Translations under genes and position numbers: made by a program
Assembly (NCBI GenBank): GCA_964007475.1
Contig: OZ023273.1
Span: forward strand, 130,752,732 to 130,816,731
Length of the DNA stretch: 64,000 bases
Direction: 5' to 3'
Origin: Hybos culiciformis
Lineage: Eukaryota > Arthropoda > Insecta > Diptera > Hybotidae
Notes under the pieces: generated by a model
The model's database searches: none
Told to the model about the DNA's origin: nothing
The model's input: only the letters and a program-made list of their open reading frames with translations
In this document: one piece after another, positions 37,491 through 48,600 of the stretch
Numbering within the stretch: position 1 is the stretch's first letter
How the letters are laid out: each line of letters opens with the position of its first letter

Positions 37491-39789
37491 CTCAAAGGCA
37501 ATAAAAAAAATAATTAAAATAATGACATGAAATTGATAGAAAATATATTTTAAATTACAAATCATTGTAACATTCATGTTTAATTGCAAGAACTAACATA
37601 AAAAAACAAAATTTAGCATAAAAAAAATTAAAACATTTTCATTACCTGCAAAATTTCGATAGAAAATTAAAGTAAAACCCAAAAACAAAACAAAATAAAA
37701 AAATTATTATTCATTTTCTTCTGTATATATTGAATTCATCGTTTAATTTTTTTTTAACAACAAAAAAAAAAAGAATGAAAATCATTTTCTTTTTTACATT
37801 ATTTAACTTTTTTTTATTTTCCATTTTATAGAACTGTCTGTTTCATGAAACTTTTACATTTTTCTCAATCTTTATATTATATTTTATATTTTTTCGTTTT
37901 TATTTTTCTTGAACACATTTTTTTTTTTCTTCTTCTTTATGTTTTTTATTTCATACTATAGTATCTATTTATAAATTATAAATTATGTGCACAGTTAAGT
38001 TAAATACAAAAATAAGAGTTTGTACTAAAAAAGTTTAAATAAAAAAAAATAAATAAAAAATCATTATAAATTTTCATGTAATGTTACATATGTGTATATG
38101 TATAATGTAAGTGCAATATATAAATGTAAGTGCTTATCCTAAATAGTGCGCTTCGAAGAATTCTGTAAAAAAATATTTTTTTATCCTTTTTTTTCTACAA
38201 GACGTTCAGAAATGGCAAGTTAAGTATTTTTTTATTTTTTTTTCGAATAAAATATTCATGATGTTAAATCAAATTTGGTAATAAAAAAATTGTTTCCACC
38301 TTTTTTTATTCCTCATATGAATTTTATATTTATATATGTAAGTAAAAAAAAAAAACATATAAATTATATACATATAAAATGAAAACTTGTAAAGTAAAAA
38401 ACTGATTCATTTTTTTTTTATTTTGTTTCTTCTTATCAAGTAAAAGATTATTAAAATTATCTCGCTTGAAAATAGAATTAAGGGAAAAACATTGTTTTGG
38501 GATTTTGAGGGCATAAAAATATATATGTATATTAATATATAAGATAATATGGTTGGAAACATTTTTGTGTTAATGTATACATATTATAATATTTCAAAAA
38601 TTCATGATAATCAACTTTGGAATAAGAAATTTATTAGGTAAAAATAAAAATTTATTAAAACTTTTTTTTTCTAACTTGAGTTAAACCTTTAAAATGTCTA
38701 ATATACATAATATACTTATATATATATATAAATATATAATATACCTACATATTCGTTCAAATTTACTTCTCGACACTGGGATAGGACAACATTGTAGAAC
38801 AAAAGTTATTTGCAAAGTAAGAATTATTGATTTTTTTTCTTTAACTTCCGTTTCAGATAAAATTTTTCCATATAACTTCCGTTTAGGATAAGTAAAGATT
38901 TTTGTATAAAAAACGTGAAATTAAATGTGGCAAAAGAATAAATCCTCAAGAATAAAATCACTAATTTTTGTACAAAATTAATAAATTTATTTGAAAATAT
39001 TTATAAGTCTACCAACAATTAGTAATAAATTATAAATAACGTTTGGATGTCAATTTATCGAACTACACCAAAAAGTTTAAACTAATATGGGTACAAATTT
39101 ACTCATTGTGAGTTAATTTTGATATGAAATAGTACAGAAGCCAAGGAAAAAAATCCAAAAATTGAAATATATTTAATTAAATTTTAGATTGGTTATTTTG
39201 AGAATGAATTTATGTAAAAAAATTTGTTTAATCTTTAATTTAGCTTAATAACCGCTTGAAAATTATTTTAAATTATTAACACTTAAATCCTAAAATCCTT
39301 TTAAATTAACTTGAAAAAAGTTAAAAGTAAATATTCATTTAGCATTCAATAGCAATAAAGATCTTTCCAAAACAAGCACTATCAAACAAGAAACACTATC
39401 TGCCATTATTTTGATTGCAGACGCGTGCACCAACAACCCTCATAATATTGGTATCAAAATATCTCAAAACTGAATAAAAATTATATAACTATGATTCTTT
39501 TAATAACAAGTTTTTTTTTTTTTTTTTGCAAGTACTTGCAATCCAAGAAAATTGTCTTTGAATTAATTGAAAAAATTCTATTTCTTTTTTCAGAACGCAT
39601 TTATTCTTCATAATTATAATGTTAAATATTATAATTATAACAAATAGCTTGACAAAGTTCTTAAAGTAATGTTTCTTTAAAATAACTAATGAAAAAAAAA
39701 AATGAGGTAAATGACTAATACCTAAACTTTGTGCATAATAAATATTAAAGAAGAAAATATATTAACAAAATAAAAAAAAACGAACGTGT
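37491..39789. other. AT-rich non-coding stretch up to the scaffold gap
   Basis: It has homopolymer-rich DNA and no supportable gene. A short frame at 38694-38891 has no recognisable domain. Confidence 0.55.
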
Positions 39790-39989
39790 NNNNNNNNNNN
39801 NNNNNNNNNNNNNNNNNNNNNNNNNNNNNNNNNNNNNNNNNNNNNNNNNNNNNNNNNNNNNNNNNNNNNNNNNNNNNNNNNNNNNNNNNNNNNNNNNNNN
39901 NNNNNNNNNNNNNNNNNNNNNNNNNNNNNNNNNNNNNNNNNNNNNNNNNNNNNNNNNNNNNNNNNNNNNNNNNNNNNNNNNNNNNNNNN
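39790..39989. other. Assembly gap of 200 N
   Basis: Exactly 200 N bases. A round, fixed length is the signature of a scaffolding join with unknown true size. Open frames running through it are artefacts. Linkage between the left (1-39789) and right (39990-64000) parts cannot be tested from the sequence. Confidence 0.99.
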
Positions 39990-40624
39990 TGCCGAGATCT
40001 GTTGACACAGTTTATTTGCATAGGAAGTCATTACGTCTAGTCCTTAAGGTTAACAAAACAAAAATATATAAAATATAACATAAATATAAAAATAAAAATA
40101 AATTTTATTCATGAATATCTACAATTGTTCAGCAGCACATTCTGATCCTTGTTATATTTTTTACTTCTTTTTATTTCTAAATTTATATTGTAATATAATT
40201 TTTTTTTTATGTACATCTACATCTTTCTCTATTTAAATTTAAAATAATATACTTTAAGAAATATTTGAAGAAAGCCAAGAAGACAATTTAAATAATTTTA
40301 TTGTAACTTTTTAACAAAGAATTTTCTACTTAATATTTTATTTTTATTCCTTGGATGAATGAAACATGATTGGCCAACCTTCAATGTCAATCATGAATAA
40401 ATTTAAACAAATAATAAAAAAAACTTTAACAATATTTCAAAATTATTCGATTCGAAAAGCCTATCATATCAAAATCTTATTAAAATAAAATATTAAAGTA
40501 TTTATTTCGTGCTTCATGAGAATATTAAAAATTATACCACCGTATGATATATTAATAAAAATATCCTCGTGGGACTATAAAATTAAATTGAACAGCAAAT
40601 TAGAAGTTGTAGAGCGACTGGAGC
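39990..40624. other. Non-coding stretch right of the gap
   Basis: AT-rich sequence with no coding or RNA signal seen. Confidence 0.5.
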
Positions 40625-40632
40625 CTATATAA

Positions 40633-41154
40633 CAGGGGTGGCCAGACTTTATCCTGGCAGGAGCCGAAATTAAAAATATCAGAATTGTCGAGAGCCGCAA
40701 TTAGAAATTGTTTTAAATATCGTCGGTCTCATGCAAAAATCACGAAACTGCAAAACATAGTTTTGAGAAAATCGTATTTGAATTTTTTTTTTTTTTTAGT
40801 ACGTCTTGGTACTTTCGGAAAATAGAAATAATCTTGCAGATAATTTATGAGCTTTCGACTTCTAACTTTAAACTTATTAAAATTTTAGTTTTTTATAATT
40901 TTTCTACAATACGAGACCGACGATATGTAAACTGTCTTTATTGTCATTTTCATTTATCTTTATTTTCATTCATAATTTATTTCGCATGCATGTTTATTTA
41001 TAAAGAAAAATTATATGACAACCAATACATTACATGAGAAAACGGTTTTTTTTTAAATCGTATTTTTTAAAATCAATTTTTATCGTGGCTAGAGCCGCAG
41101 TGAAGAAGAACGAGAGCCGCATGCGGCTCGCGAGCCGCCGTTTGGCCAAGTATG
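40633..41154. mobile_element. Non-autonomous hAT-type MITE
   Basis: The left terminus CAGGGGTGGCCAGAC and right terminus, complement CATACTTGGCCAAAC, are inverted. The flanks are a perfect 8-bp duplication, ctatataa (40625-40632 and 41155-41162), as expected for hAT elements. Subterminal gagccgcaa/ggctcgcgagccgc motifs are repeated in inverted form, including a perfect 16-bp palindrome GCGGCTCGCGAGCCGC at 41123-41138. A second internal inverted pair (atcgtcggtctc near 40718 and gagaccgacgat near 40914) brackets an AT-rich core. It is 522 bp with no transposase. Confidence 0.88.
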
Positions 41155-41196
41155 CTATATAACATTGAAATACTTGTCAGTAGTCTTGTAGTAATA

Positions 41197-41696
41197 ACTT
41201 CGCTACACTACAGGTTACGAACCATGAATTTCATGGTTTGAAAATAGGTTGGCGAATGAGGTGACACACTTATAAAAGATGGTTTGGTTTGAAATTTTAA
41301 AAATAAAATTATAATTTTTGTGATTCAAAAAAAAAAATTAATTTTTTTTTTATTTAAAGAAAAAATGGAAATTAAAAATAATATTCAATTTTTTTTTTTT
41401 TATTTTTGATTTTTTATTTTTTTGACAATCGACAATTTATTATTATTTTTTTTATATTGAAGCATTTTAAAGTATGATTTTTTCTGTAAATTTTCTGCAA
41501 ATTGAAAGGTTATACCCTTTTTTCTTTTGATGTAATAAAACTATGTAGTAAAATTTCTAGGTTTGTGTCGAACCTACTTTCAAACCACGAAAAAAAAAAA
41601 AATTTATATGGCAAACCAAGTACCAAACACAGAACGAACCTATTTTTTTCTGCAGAACATGGAATTCAATGTTTGTAACCTGAAGTGTAGCGATGC
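41197..41696. mobile_element. TA-flanked MITE with ~35-bp inverted termini
   Basis: The left end ACTTCGCTACACTACAGGTTAC and the right end, complement GCATCGCTACACTTCAGGTTAC, match at most positions. Similarity continues into aac-atgaatt-catgg. Both ends abut TA (41195-41196 and 41697-41698), pointing to Tc1/mariner-type mobilisation. It is 500 bp, with an AT-rich interior containing a second inverted pair (tttgaaaataggtt near 41240 and aacctactttcaaa near 41572). It lies only about 40 bp from the hAT MITE on its left. Confidence 0.72.
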
Positions 41697-41698
41697 TA

Positions 41699-42897
41699 TA
41701 ATGGTAATGTAGATCTTCTGCGTGGACTAAAATTTGTGTTCAAAGTATATTTAAAGCTTAATCCTTAAATCTAATATTAATATTTTTTTGACAAATAACG
41801 ATTTTTAATTTATTTACAAATATTCTGTAACTGAAATGGTCAACATTTGTTTAACATCCATGATCCATCCTACTTGATTAATTACTAAGTTCCGAGAAAA
41901 AATTATATATATTTAAATATACAGAAGTACATTTTTAACTTTCTGAAATGAATTTAAATATTTTATTACACGCTCTGTTAATTTGAATAAGGTTTGGCAT
42001 TCTCAGGACATTTTACAAAATAGAAAGAAAAAAAAAATCTCCAGTCCTATTGTAAAAACGATTGCTTTTTTATACTTTTTAAATTAAAAGCTGCAAAAAA
42101 AAAGGCTTAAAGAGGAACAGGAAAAAACTCAAAACAATTAAAAAATATTATTAATGACGGTGAATTTTCTTTTCTCCTTTATTACTCATGCATCAATTTT
42201 TTGTATTTATACAATTTTATTTAAGCAAAATATTTATATACTATATATAAATATTAAATTTATAATATAAAATTATTTCATACAATATGCTGCCCTAGTT
42301 ATTTAAACAACACCTTTTTAAATTATTGTCCATGCATAAATAATCGCACTTAACTTTTCCGATTTTAATTTTCAAGTTTTTTGAAACTTCATAAAACTAT
42401 GTAATTTTTTTTTTAATTCATTAAACAGCATAAAAAAATGTGCTGTCCTTAAGTTTGCTTAATCAACTTATTATCTTAGGATGAACTAGATTCAGTTATA
42501 TTTTTCAAATATGTAGTTATAAAAACTTTGATAAAATATTGACAACTCAATGGAACTAAATGGAAAAATTAATATACCAGGTCAGCCAGACTCCGCTTCT
42601 TTTGATCTCTTTTCTTTAACGATTTAAGATATTTCATCTTTTTTTATTACCTTCATCTTTTTTTTCGTCTTTTTTTATTACTTTTTTAATAAAATAAAAA
42701 TCAAAATTGTGAACAATAAAATAAACTTAATAATGTGTCCCACAGTCAAGATAAAAAAAAAAATCTTTATATTCTTTTTAAATCGATTACCATAATAATA
42801 ATTTGTTTTAATGCATTGGGGATCGTTATGTTGTATTTAGTGCTATAGAATTTAGATCACTAAATGGAGTATTATATGCGTCAATACACATGCAATC
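41699..42897. other. AT-rich non-coding stretch
   Basis: No coding frame, RNA gene or repeat boundary was seen. Confidence 0.5.
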
Positions 42898-43000
42898 ATT
42901 TAGATGCATCTGCGTAAATAATGAAAAAATTTAGATGCATCAGCGTATATAATGAAAAAATTTAGATGCATGAGCGTAAATAATGAAATCATTTAGATGT
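42898..43000. repeat. Minisatellite, 31-bp unit, about 3.3 copies
   Basis: The unit atttagatgcatctgcgtaaataatgaaaaa repeats with period 31 from about 42898. Copies two and three differ by one or a few bases, and the fourth is partial (atttagatg). It lies about 150 bp left of the 43152-43334 hairpin. Confidence 0.85.
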
Positions 43001-43151
43001 TTCGTATTGAATATTACGTAATACCTAAACAAACATAAAATCTCTCACAATATTTCAATACAGCCAAATACAAAAAAAAAAAATGAGAAAAAATGAGAAG
43101 AAAAAATATTCTCTCTTTGCAACTACCTCTCCCCTACGCATTAAAACAGTA

Positions 43152-43334
43152 TATTGGATATGTAAACAAAATTTGTTACACAACGTGTTCTGTATTTACA
43201 CAAAAATACATTGACACTTGTCAATTTATATCACTCGACCTTCGGTCTCGTGATATAAGTATTGACTCGTGTCAATGTATTTTTGTGTATACAGAACTCT
43301 TAATTAATAACAAATTTAGTTTACATATACAATA
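43152..43334. repeat. 183-bp foldback hairpin, likely a MITE
   Basis: Left arm tattggatatgtaaac...aaatttgtta...gttctgta-ttacacaaaaatacattgacac is mirrored on the right, giving arms of roughly 80 bp. The inner 111 bp (43187-43297) is almost perfect and closes over a short loop rich in cgaccttcggtctcg, itself a mini-stem. No target duplication could be fixed. An 80-codon frame running through it is a by-product of the repeat. It is probably a MITE or an old inverted duplication. Confidence 0.78.
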
Positions 43335-44158
43335 ATCTACTATTATATAGTGCATTGTGCATATACAACACAATAATATAATTATAACTATATTATTCTT
43401 ATGTTCGTATAATATTACCAACCATCAGAGACAGGATATATGTACATTAAAATTTAGTTTTTGATGTGCAAAACATATGATTGTATCAAACAAAATGTGG
43501 TGCGTAATGCGAATAGAAATGAAAATGAAAATGGCATCAACTTATTTAGTTTTATCTGGTATGGTTTTACAAACATTGCATATACACACAACATATATAC
43601 CTACATAATTGTTAATTATAGTTATGCCAAAAATAGTGAATATTTATTTTTTTTTAAATTACCACATTATAGTATTAAATTGCTATATTATTTCTTGTAT
43701 ACAAACGTGTCCTACTTTTTGAATTTCTAGTTGGATAAAAAATTATGTTAATATTTCAAACGAATTATTTTGATAAAAATAATTACATATAGAGTTATAT
43801 TTCAAAAGAATAAATTTTTAGTCAGTCTTTTGGGTCTAATTCTTTATTTGAAATGTATATATGGGCTTAGTTAGTCATTAAATCCTTTAATTAGGAGGTT
43901 CCTGAAAGCATAACAAAGTTTTTTATTATAATGAAATGGAAATTAAAATACTATTGCAAGAAAAAAATTTTTATAGAAATTATTTTTTTTAAAGCATCAA
44001 CATAAAGTTTCCATTTTATCATTTATAATACTAATATCAATTAGGATTTTATCCTTGTGGATTCTAGTTTTTAACTTGGCCGCTTAGATAGATACAAGTT
44101 TCTGAGCAGAATAAATATGATTTGCAACATTATATGAACAATATTATATAAACAACAC
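43335..44158. other. AT-rich non-coding stretch
   Basis: An 89-codon frame at 43461-43730 (+) was inspected. It is Tyr/Asn/Phe-rich with no recognisable domain, so I do not call a gene. Confidence 0.5.
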
Positions 44159-44786
44159 TTTTCACCCTCTGATCTATTGAACATTTACAAATCCTACATA
44201 CGACCGAAATAAGAAAACAATTCTCATATATGGGCTGGTGCCCCTAAAACCCATCTTGAGTACCTGGACAAAGTTCAGAGAAGGGCTATTAGATTGATCG
44301 ATAGTCACCGAACCACCAACTCATTAACATGATTGAGTGATGACTCAATCATTAACATGATTGAGTCATTAACATGATTGACCGTCGTAATGTAGGTTCG
44401 CTTTCCATTGTCTATAAATACCGGATACGTGTTCCCTGGAAGTAAAGGCCCTACTTCCTCTACTTCAAGTATTTTCACGTCAAACACGTACCGCTTCAAC
44501 GTCACACCCATATTTCGTGTGATAAAACGAGTTTCGGAGATTCGTTTTCAATTCGCACCTCGAGAATGTGAAATGCTCTGCCATCAAAATTGTTCCCGAC
44601 AGCTGGCGGACGCTTGATTTACGACTTGCGCCGCTTTAAGAAAAGTGTAAATGTTTACCTACTAACTGTCCCACTTTTTAATCCCGTCTAAACTTCCTGT
44701 CCTCATTACCAAATCCATACTACTTACAGTAAAAAATGTATCCCACCTAGTGATTTGGTAACTTTTATAAAAAAAAAAAAAAAAAA
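44159..44786 (+). pseudogene. 5'-truncated jockey/CR1-like non-LTR retrotransposon relic (reverse-transcriptase C-terminus)
   Basis: Conceptual translation recovers the familiar end of insect LINE ORF2: LLNIYKSYIRPK, then SHIWAGAPKTHLEYLDKVQRR-AIRLID, then RRNVGSLSIVYKYR, SFSIRTSRM-NALPS-LFPT and a final RRFKKSVNVYLL before a stop at 44689-44691. The frame is broken by stops (TAA at 44210; TGA where family members usually have Trp after SRM) and by shifts. A duplicated tract, ttaacatgattgagt, around 44325-44380 interrupts the middle. A poly-A run at 44769-44786 after a short 3' UTR marks the 3' end, typical of target-primed retrotransposition. It is dead, and the 5' boundary is uncertain. Confidence 0.85.
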
Positions 44787-45398
44787 TTTTTGCAAATATT
44801 TTAAAATGTTAATCGAATCTATAATTATTTACCAGTAACAGTATATATGTTTTGTTAGATTTTTTTTTGATTCGGGAAAAACTTTATAATTTAAATATAT
44901 AAATCTAACAGCTCTTTTAGTTTGAATAAAAAAAATAGAATCACGGGTCAGTATTTAGTAACCCAGCCATAAAGATTATAATTGCAAAATGTATTGTGTA
45001 TACTCATGATTAATATCCTTTCTATAGATCAATTTTAGTTTTTTAACTTTTCCCGTCATAAATAAAATTTTTATTTACACTATGGTTTTTATTTTTTTTT
45101 TGCCTTACAGTTACAGCTTAATAAAAAAAATTTCAAAATTTTCAATAGATTCTTTTTTTTTTTTTCTGAAAAATGAAATCATCAAATAAGAAAAAAAAAA
45201 GAAAAACTTTCCGTAATAGGTACATTAAACTTGTGAAGCCTGTACAAGTACAAGCTAACTTTGTACTGTACATACATACATCCATAAAACTAATGTTGTT
45301 TTTATATAGGTATATATTTATATTGTTAAATATATGTATAAAAATATTATAGATTTTGAAATGATTTACTTAAATGAAATATGTATTTATGTTATATA
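44787..45398. other. AT-rich non-coding stretch
   Basis: No coding frame or RNA gene was seen. It is rich in homopolymers. Confidence 0.5.
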
Positions 45399-45400
45399 TA

Positions 45401-45605
45401 CAAAATGGGTGCAAAATAATAAACTCACTTAATGTAAAAAATTGTATAGGTTTCTTAAGTTTTATATTATGTTTCTCAGATATCAACAAAGACTTTTTTT
45501 ATCTGAAAAGTTAAAATTTAGCAAAAATAAAATATTTTCCAAAGCTCCACTTTTTCAAGTTTTTAATAAAATGCTAATCATCGATTCATTATTTTGGCAC
45601 CCCTG
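45401..45605. mobile_element. Short Tc1/mariner-type MITE
   Basis: The right end, read on the minus strand, is CAGGGGTGCCAAAATAATGA; the left end is CAAAATGGGTGCAAAATAATAA. Both are preceded by TA (45399-45400; 45606-45607). CAGGGGTGCCAAAATAAT-like termini with TA duplications are typical of Tc1/mariner elements. At 205 bp it has no room for a transposase, and the two ends have diverged. Confidence 0.68.
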
Positions 45606-45607
45606 TA

Positions 45608-48600
45608 CTACATACATTACACAAATATTATAAAAGCTTATATACCTACGTATATTGTACTATAGAAAAATATATACTATTGCCGTTGCCGGAAACAAAA
45701 ATTGAAAATTAATGTATGATGTTTATAGAATTACATTATATCTATCTGGAGTAGGTACTTTTTAGAAAAGTTTTCAACAAACATCCATTTTTATTGCCTT
45801 TAATATGTTATTGATTGATATTCATTATTAACTACGATTGTATGTATGTTGTTTTTTCAATAAATAATGATTTTAATTAAGACTGGTATAAAAATAGGAA
45901 AAGAAAACATAAACTTGTAGAGTCATATTAAGATTTACACATTAATCTTATCGTCTGAATTAATGTGTATCTATAAACAAAAATATTTTATTTGTTATAA
46001 GAAATTGCATTCCTTAATAATTTTATTTTAAAAGTAGCCAATATAAGTATGCACCTACTTCAAGACTACGTTTATTATTACAAATATTCATACAGATCTG
46101 GTCTTCAACACAATAACATGATAGAATATTACAGAAAGAAAGACCTGCAAAATGATTCATGTGAAGAGTTTTCAATTTAATAATGTAGACATAACAATAA
46201 TATGGTAACATAATAGGCAAATAGTTTGGAATGTTTTTGGTATTTTTAAATGAAAATGCCTACAAACGAGATTTATTATTAAAATACGAATTATATACGG
46301 TAAAGCAGGGATATAATCGCAACCTTATTTTATTATCGCAATAATTTCTGCAACATAAGAGTTTTTTTTTTAATTTCGAAAACAGATAATAAAATACAAA
46401 ATAACTTTCAATATATCATGGAAGTTTACAAAAAGTCAAATAAAGTAGTGGGCAAGTATAGGTCCCTGTCCCTATATGTTGTTACTTCAAATTTCCTTCA
46501 GCATTATCCTCTTTGAATAGAAATTTCTTTGCTAACACAATATTTGAGAAAACTATAAACATTGAAGAATAATCAGTGATGTAATTTTTTACATAATTTA
46601 CATAATTTTATAACAATATGAATTTGGTACACAAAATTAAAGAGACCTTTTTATTCTTGAATTTTTAATTAAATTTGTGAAACTAATCGTAAAGTAAAAT
46701 GAAAATTATATTTATTATTAAAAGAATATGCTTTAATTTTAAATACCTTTTCAACCATATACAAATTAATTAAAATCAAATTTAAAATTTCGTTCATTTA
46801 AATCAAAACTAAATTGCTTTCATTAAAAATTTATAATTTCGCTTTTACCCTTTTTCCACGAAAATAGTAATTTAATATCTATTAATATTAATATAATTTT
46901 CAATTTATTTTAATATTTTCATTTACAAGGACATGAATTTCCTTTTATTTTTTTTTTTTTCCTTTTCCTTTAAAATTTAAATTTTTTTTTTGAGTTAAAA
47001 GATTAAAAAAAAAAAAAAAACAAAGAAAGAGATTTGTGAAATAAAATTACGATAATTAAGTACCTATGTTGAAATCTTTTATAAAAAAAAATCTGCTGTT
47101 TAACACATTCTGAACAAAGATAGAGTGAACGGCTCTTTCAGTTGAATATCTGAACGACGAATGACGCGACTCAAATGTTTATTAGGCAACATACTGAAAT
47201 TTTGTTACGGCATGTCACTGTTCTTTGGAAAAAAGACAACTGTTCCATAAATGGTGGCCGATCTCTAATTTCAACTGTTTTAATGTAATCCCCTTTTTGT
47301 TTCCAAAGAACATTTTGATTCTTTGAATTTTTTTTAAATCCATAAAACTGATTTTATCATATACAGATATATACAGATATATAGCTCCACCCAATTGACC
47401 AAGTTTGGAACATTTTGACCATTGTACCCAATATACCGAGGAATCCAAGAAATCTTCCTTCATAAAATCCTAATTAATTAGGTACATTTTTTATTATTAA
47501 TTTATTTTCACATCGTCATATCGTTACATTACCAATTTCAAACCGAGATTTTTATATTAGTTTTATCTTTTAATATTATTTAATTATAATAATTATGAAT
47601 AAAATTTTACTTTTGTAAATGTTAAATTAATATTTTATTCTTTTTATGAAAATATAATAATAGTTAATAAAAAGCATTTAACAGCAATTTCGTAATTAAA
47701 AATTTTATTTCAAAAATTCGTGTAGCTTTAAATTTAAGTGCATGGTGTTATATAACGAATTTTCACAGGTTTAAATATTGTAATACATACATGATCTGCA
47801 CACAGAGCACATAAGTACAACAGTTTGATAATTAAATTATATTTTCTTAAATAAAAGCTGTAAACAGTTTATTAAAATTTAAACTATAAAAATAATAACT
47901 CCCTAAGAACTACATCTATTACTTGTTCAAAATTAATAGGTATATAGCAAAAGAAATTAGTACAAAAAAAAAACAAATAATTTTAACAGTGAATCTGTCT
48001 TTTTCACAATTTTTTACGAAAATTTTAGCTTTAATATTTTTAATATTTCATCATCTCCTTAATTTCTTAGATATTTATCTATATATACACTCTTATAAAA
48101 CATTTAATAAAAAATCACCGGTACATAATTTCTTTTAATTTTCCTATACCTTATCGTTTAAAAAAAAAAAACAAATTTTAATTAAAATTAAAGATATAAA
48201 AATATATCTACATTATAATTATAGCTAAATGATTCTAATTTATTAAATTTCATAACATTTCAAAAGTATAAAATTATGCACACATATTGTGCGATTGTGC
48301 GTACAACATCTTACTTAATAAATGAGGCTTTTTTTAAACATAGAACCCTAAATATACATAATGACAAAAAGAAAAAAGCTTTAGGCAACAGTACTATTTA
48401 AATATATATACTTTTAAGAACTTAAAGATCTTAGTCAACATTCAGTTTTTTTTTTTTTTTCGTTATATTTAATCATACATAATTTAACTCATATTTTTCA
48501 ATTGAATCTATAAATTATTATTATTTTTTTTTTTTTTTTAAATCAATTTCCTTTTTCCTTAAATTTTTTATTCTATGTTATCTTTTGACATATACAAAAA

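Noticed and set aside
39722..40040. Several overlapping open frames
   Set aside because: They run through 200 N bases and are artefacts.
43093..43335. 80-codon frame
   Set aside because: It coincides with the 183-bp foldback hairpin and shows no domain.
44305..44617. Opposing short frames with balanced composition
   Set aside because: They are out-of-frame or antisense readings of the decayed LINE. The true signal is the broken reverse-transcriptase C-terminus on the + strand.
45442..45633. 63-codon frame
   Set aside because: It lies mostly inside the 205-bp Tc1/mariner-type MITE.
47215..47463. 82-codon minus-strand frame with Trp, Cys and Gly residues
   Set aside because: The composition is intriguing, but I recognise no motif, splice context or repeat boundary. 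It may be an old transposon piece but cannot be supported.
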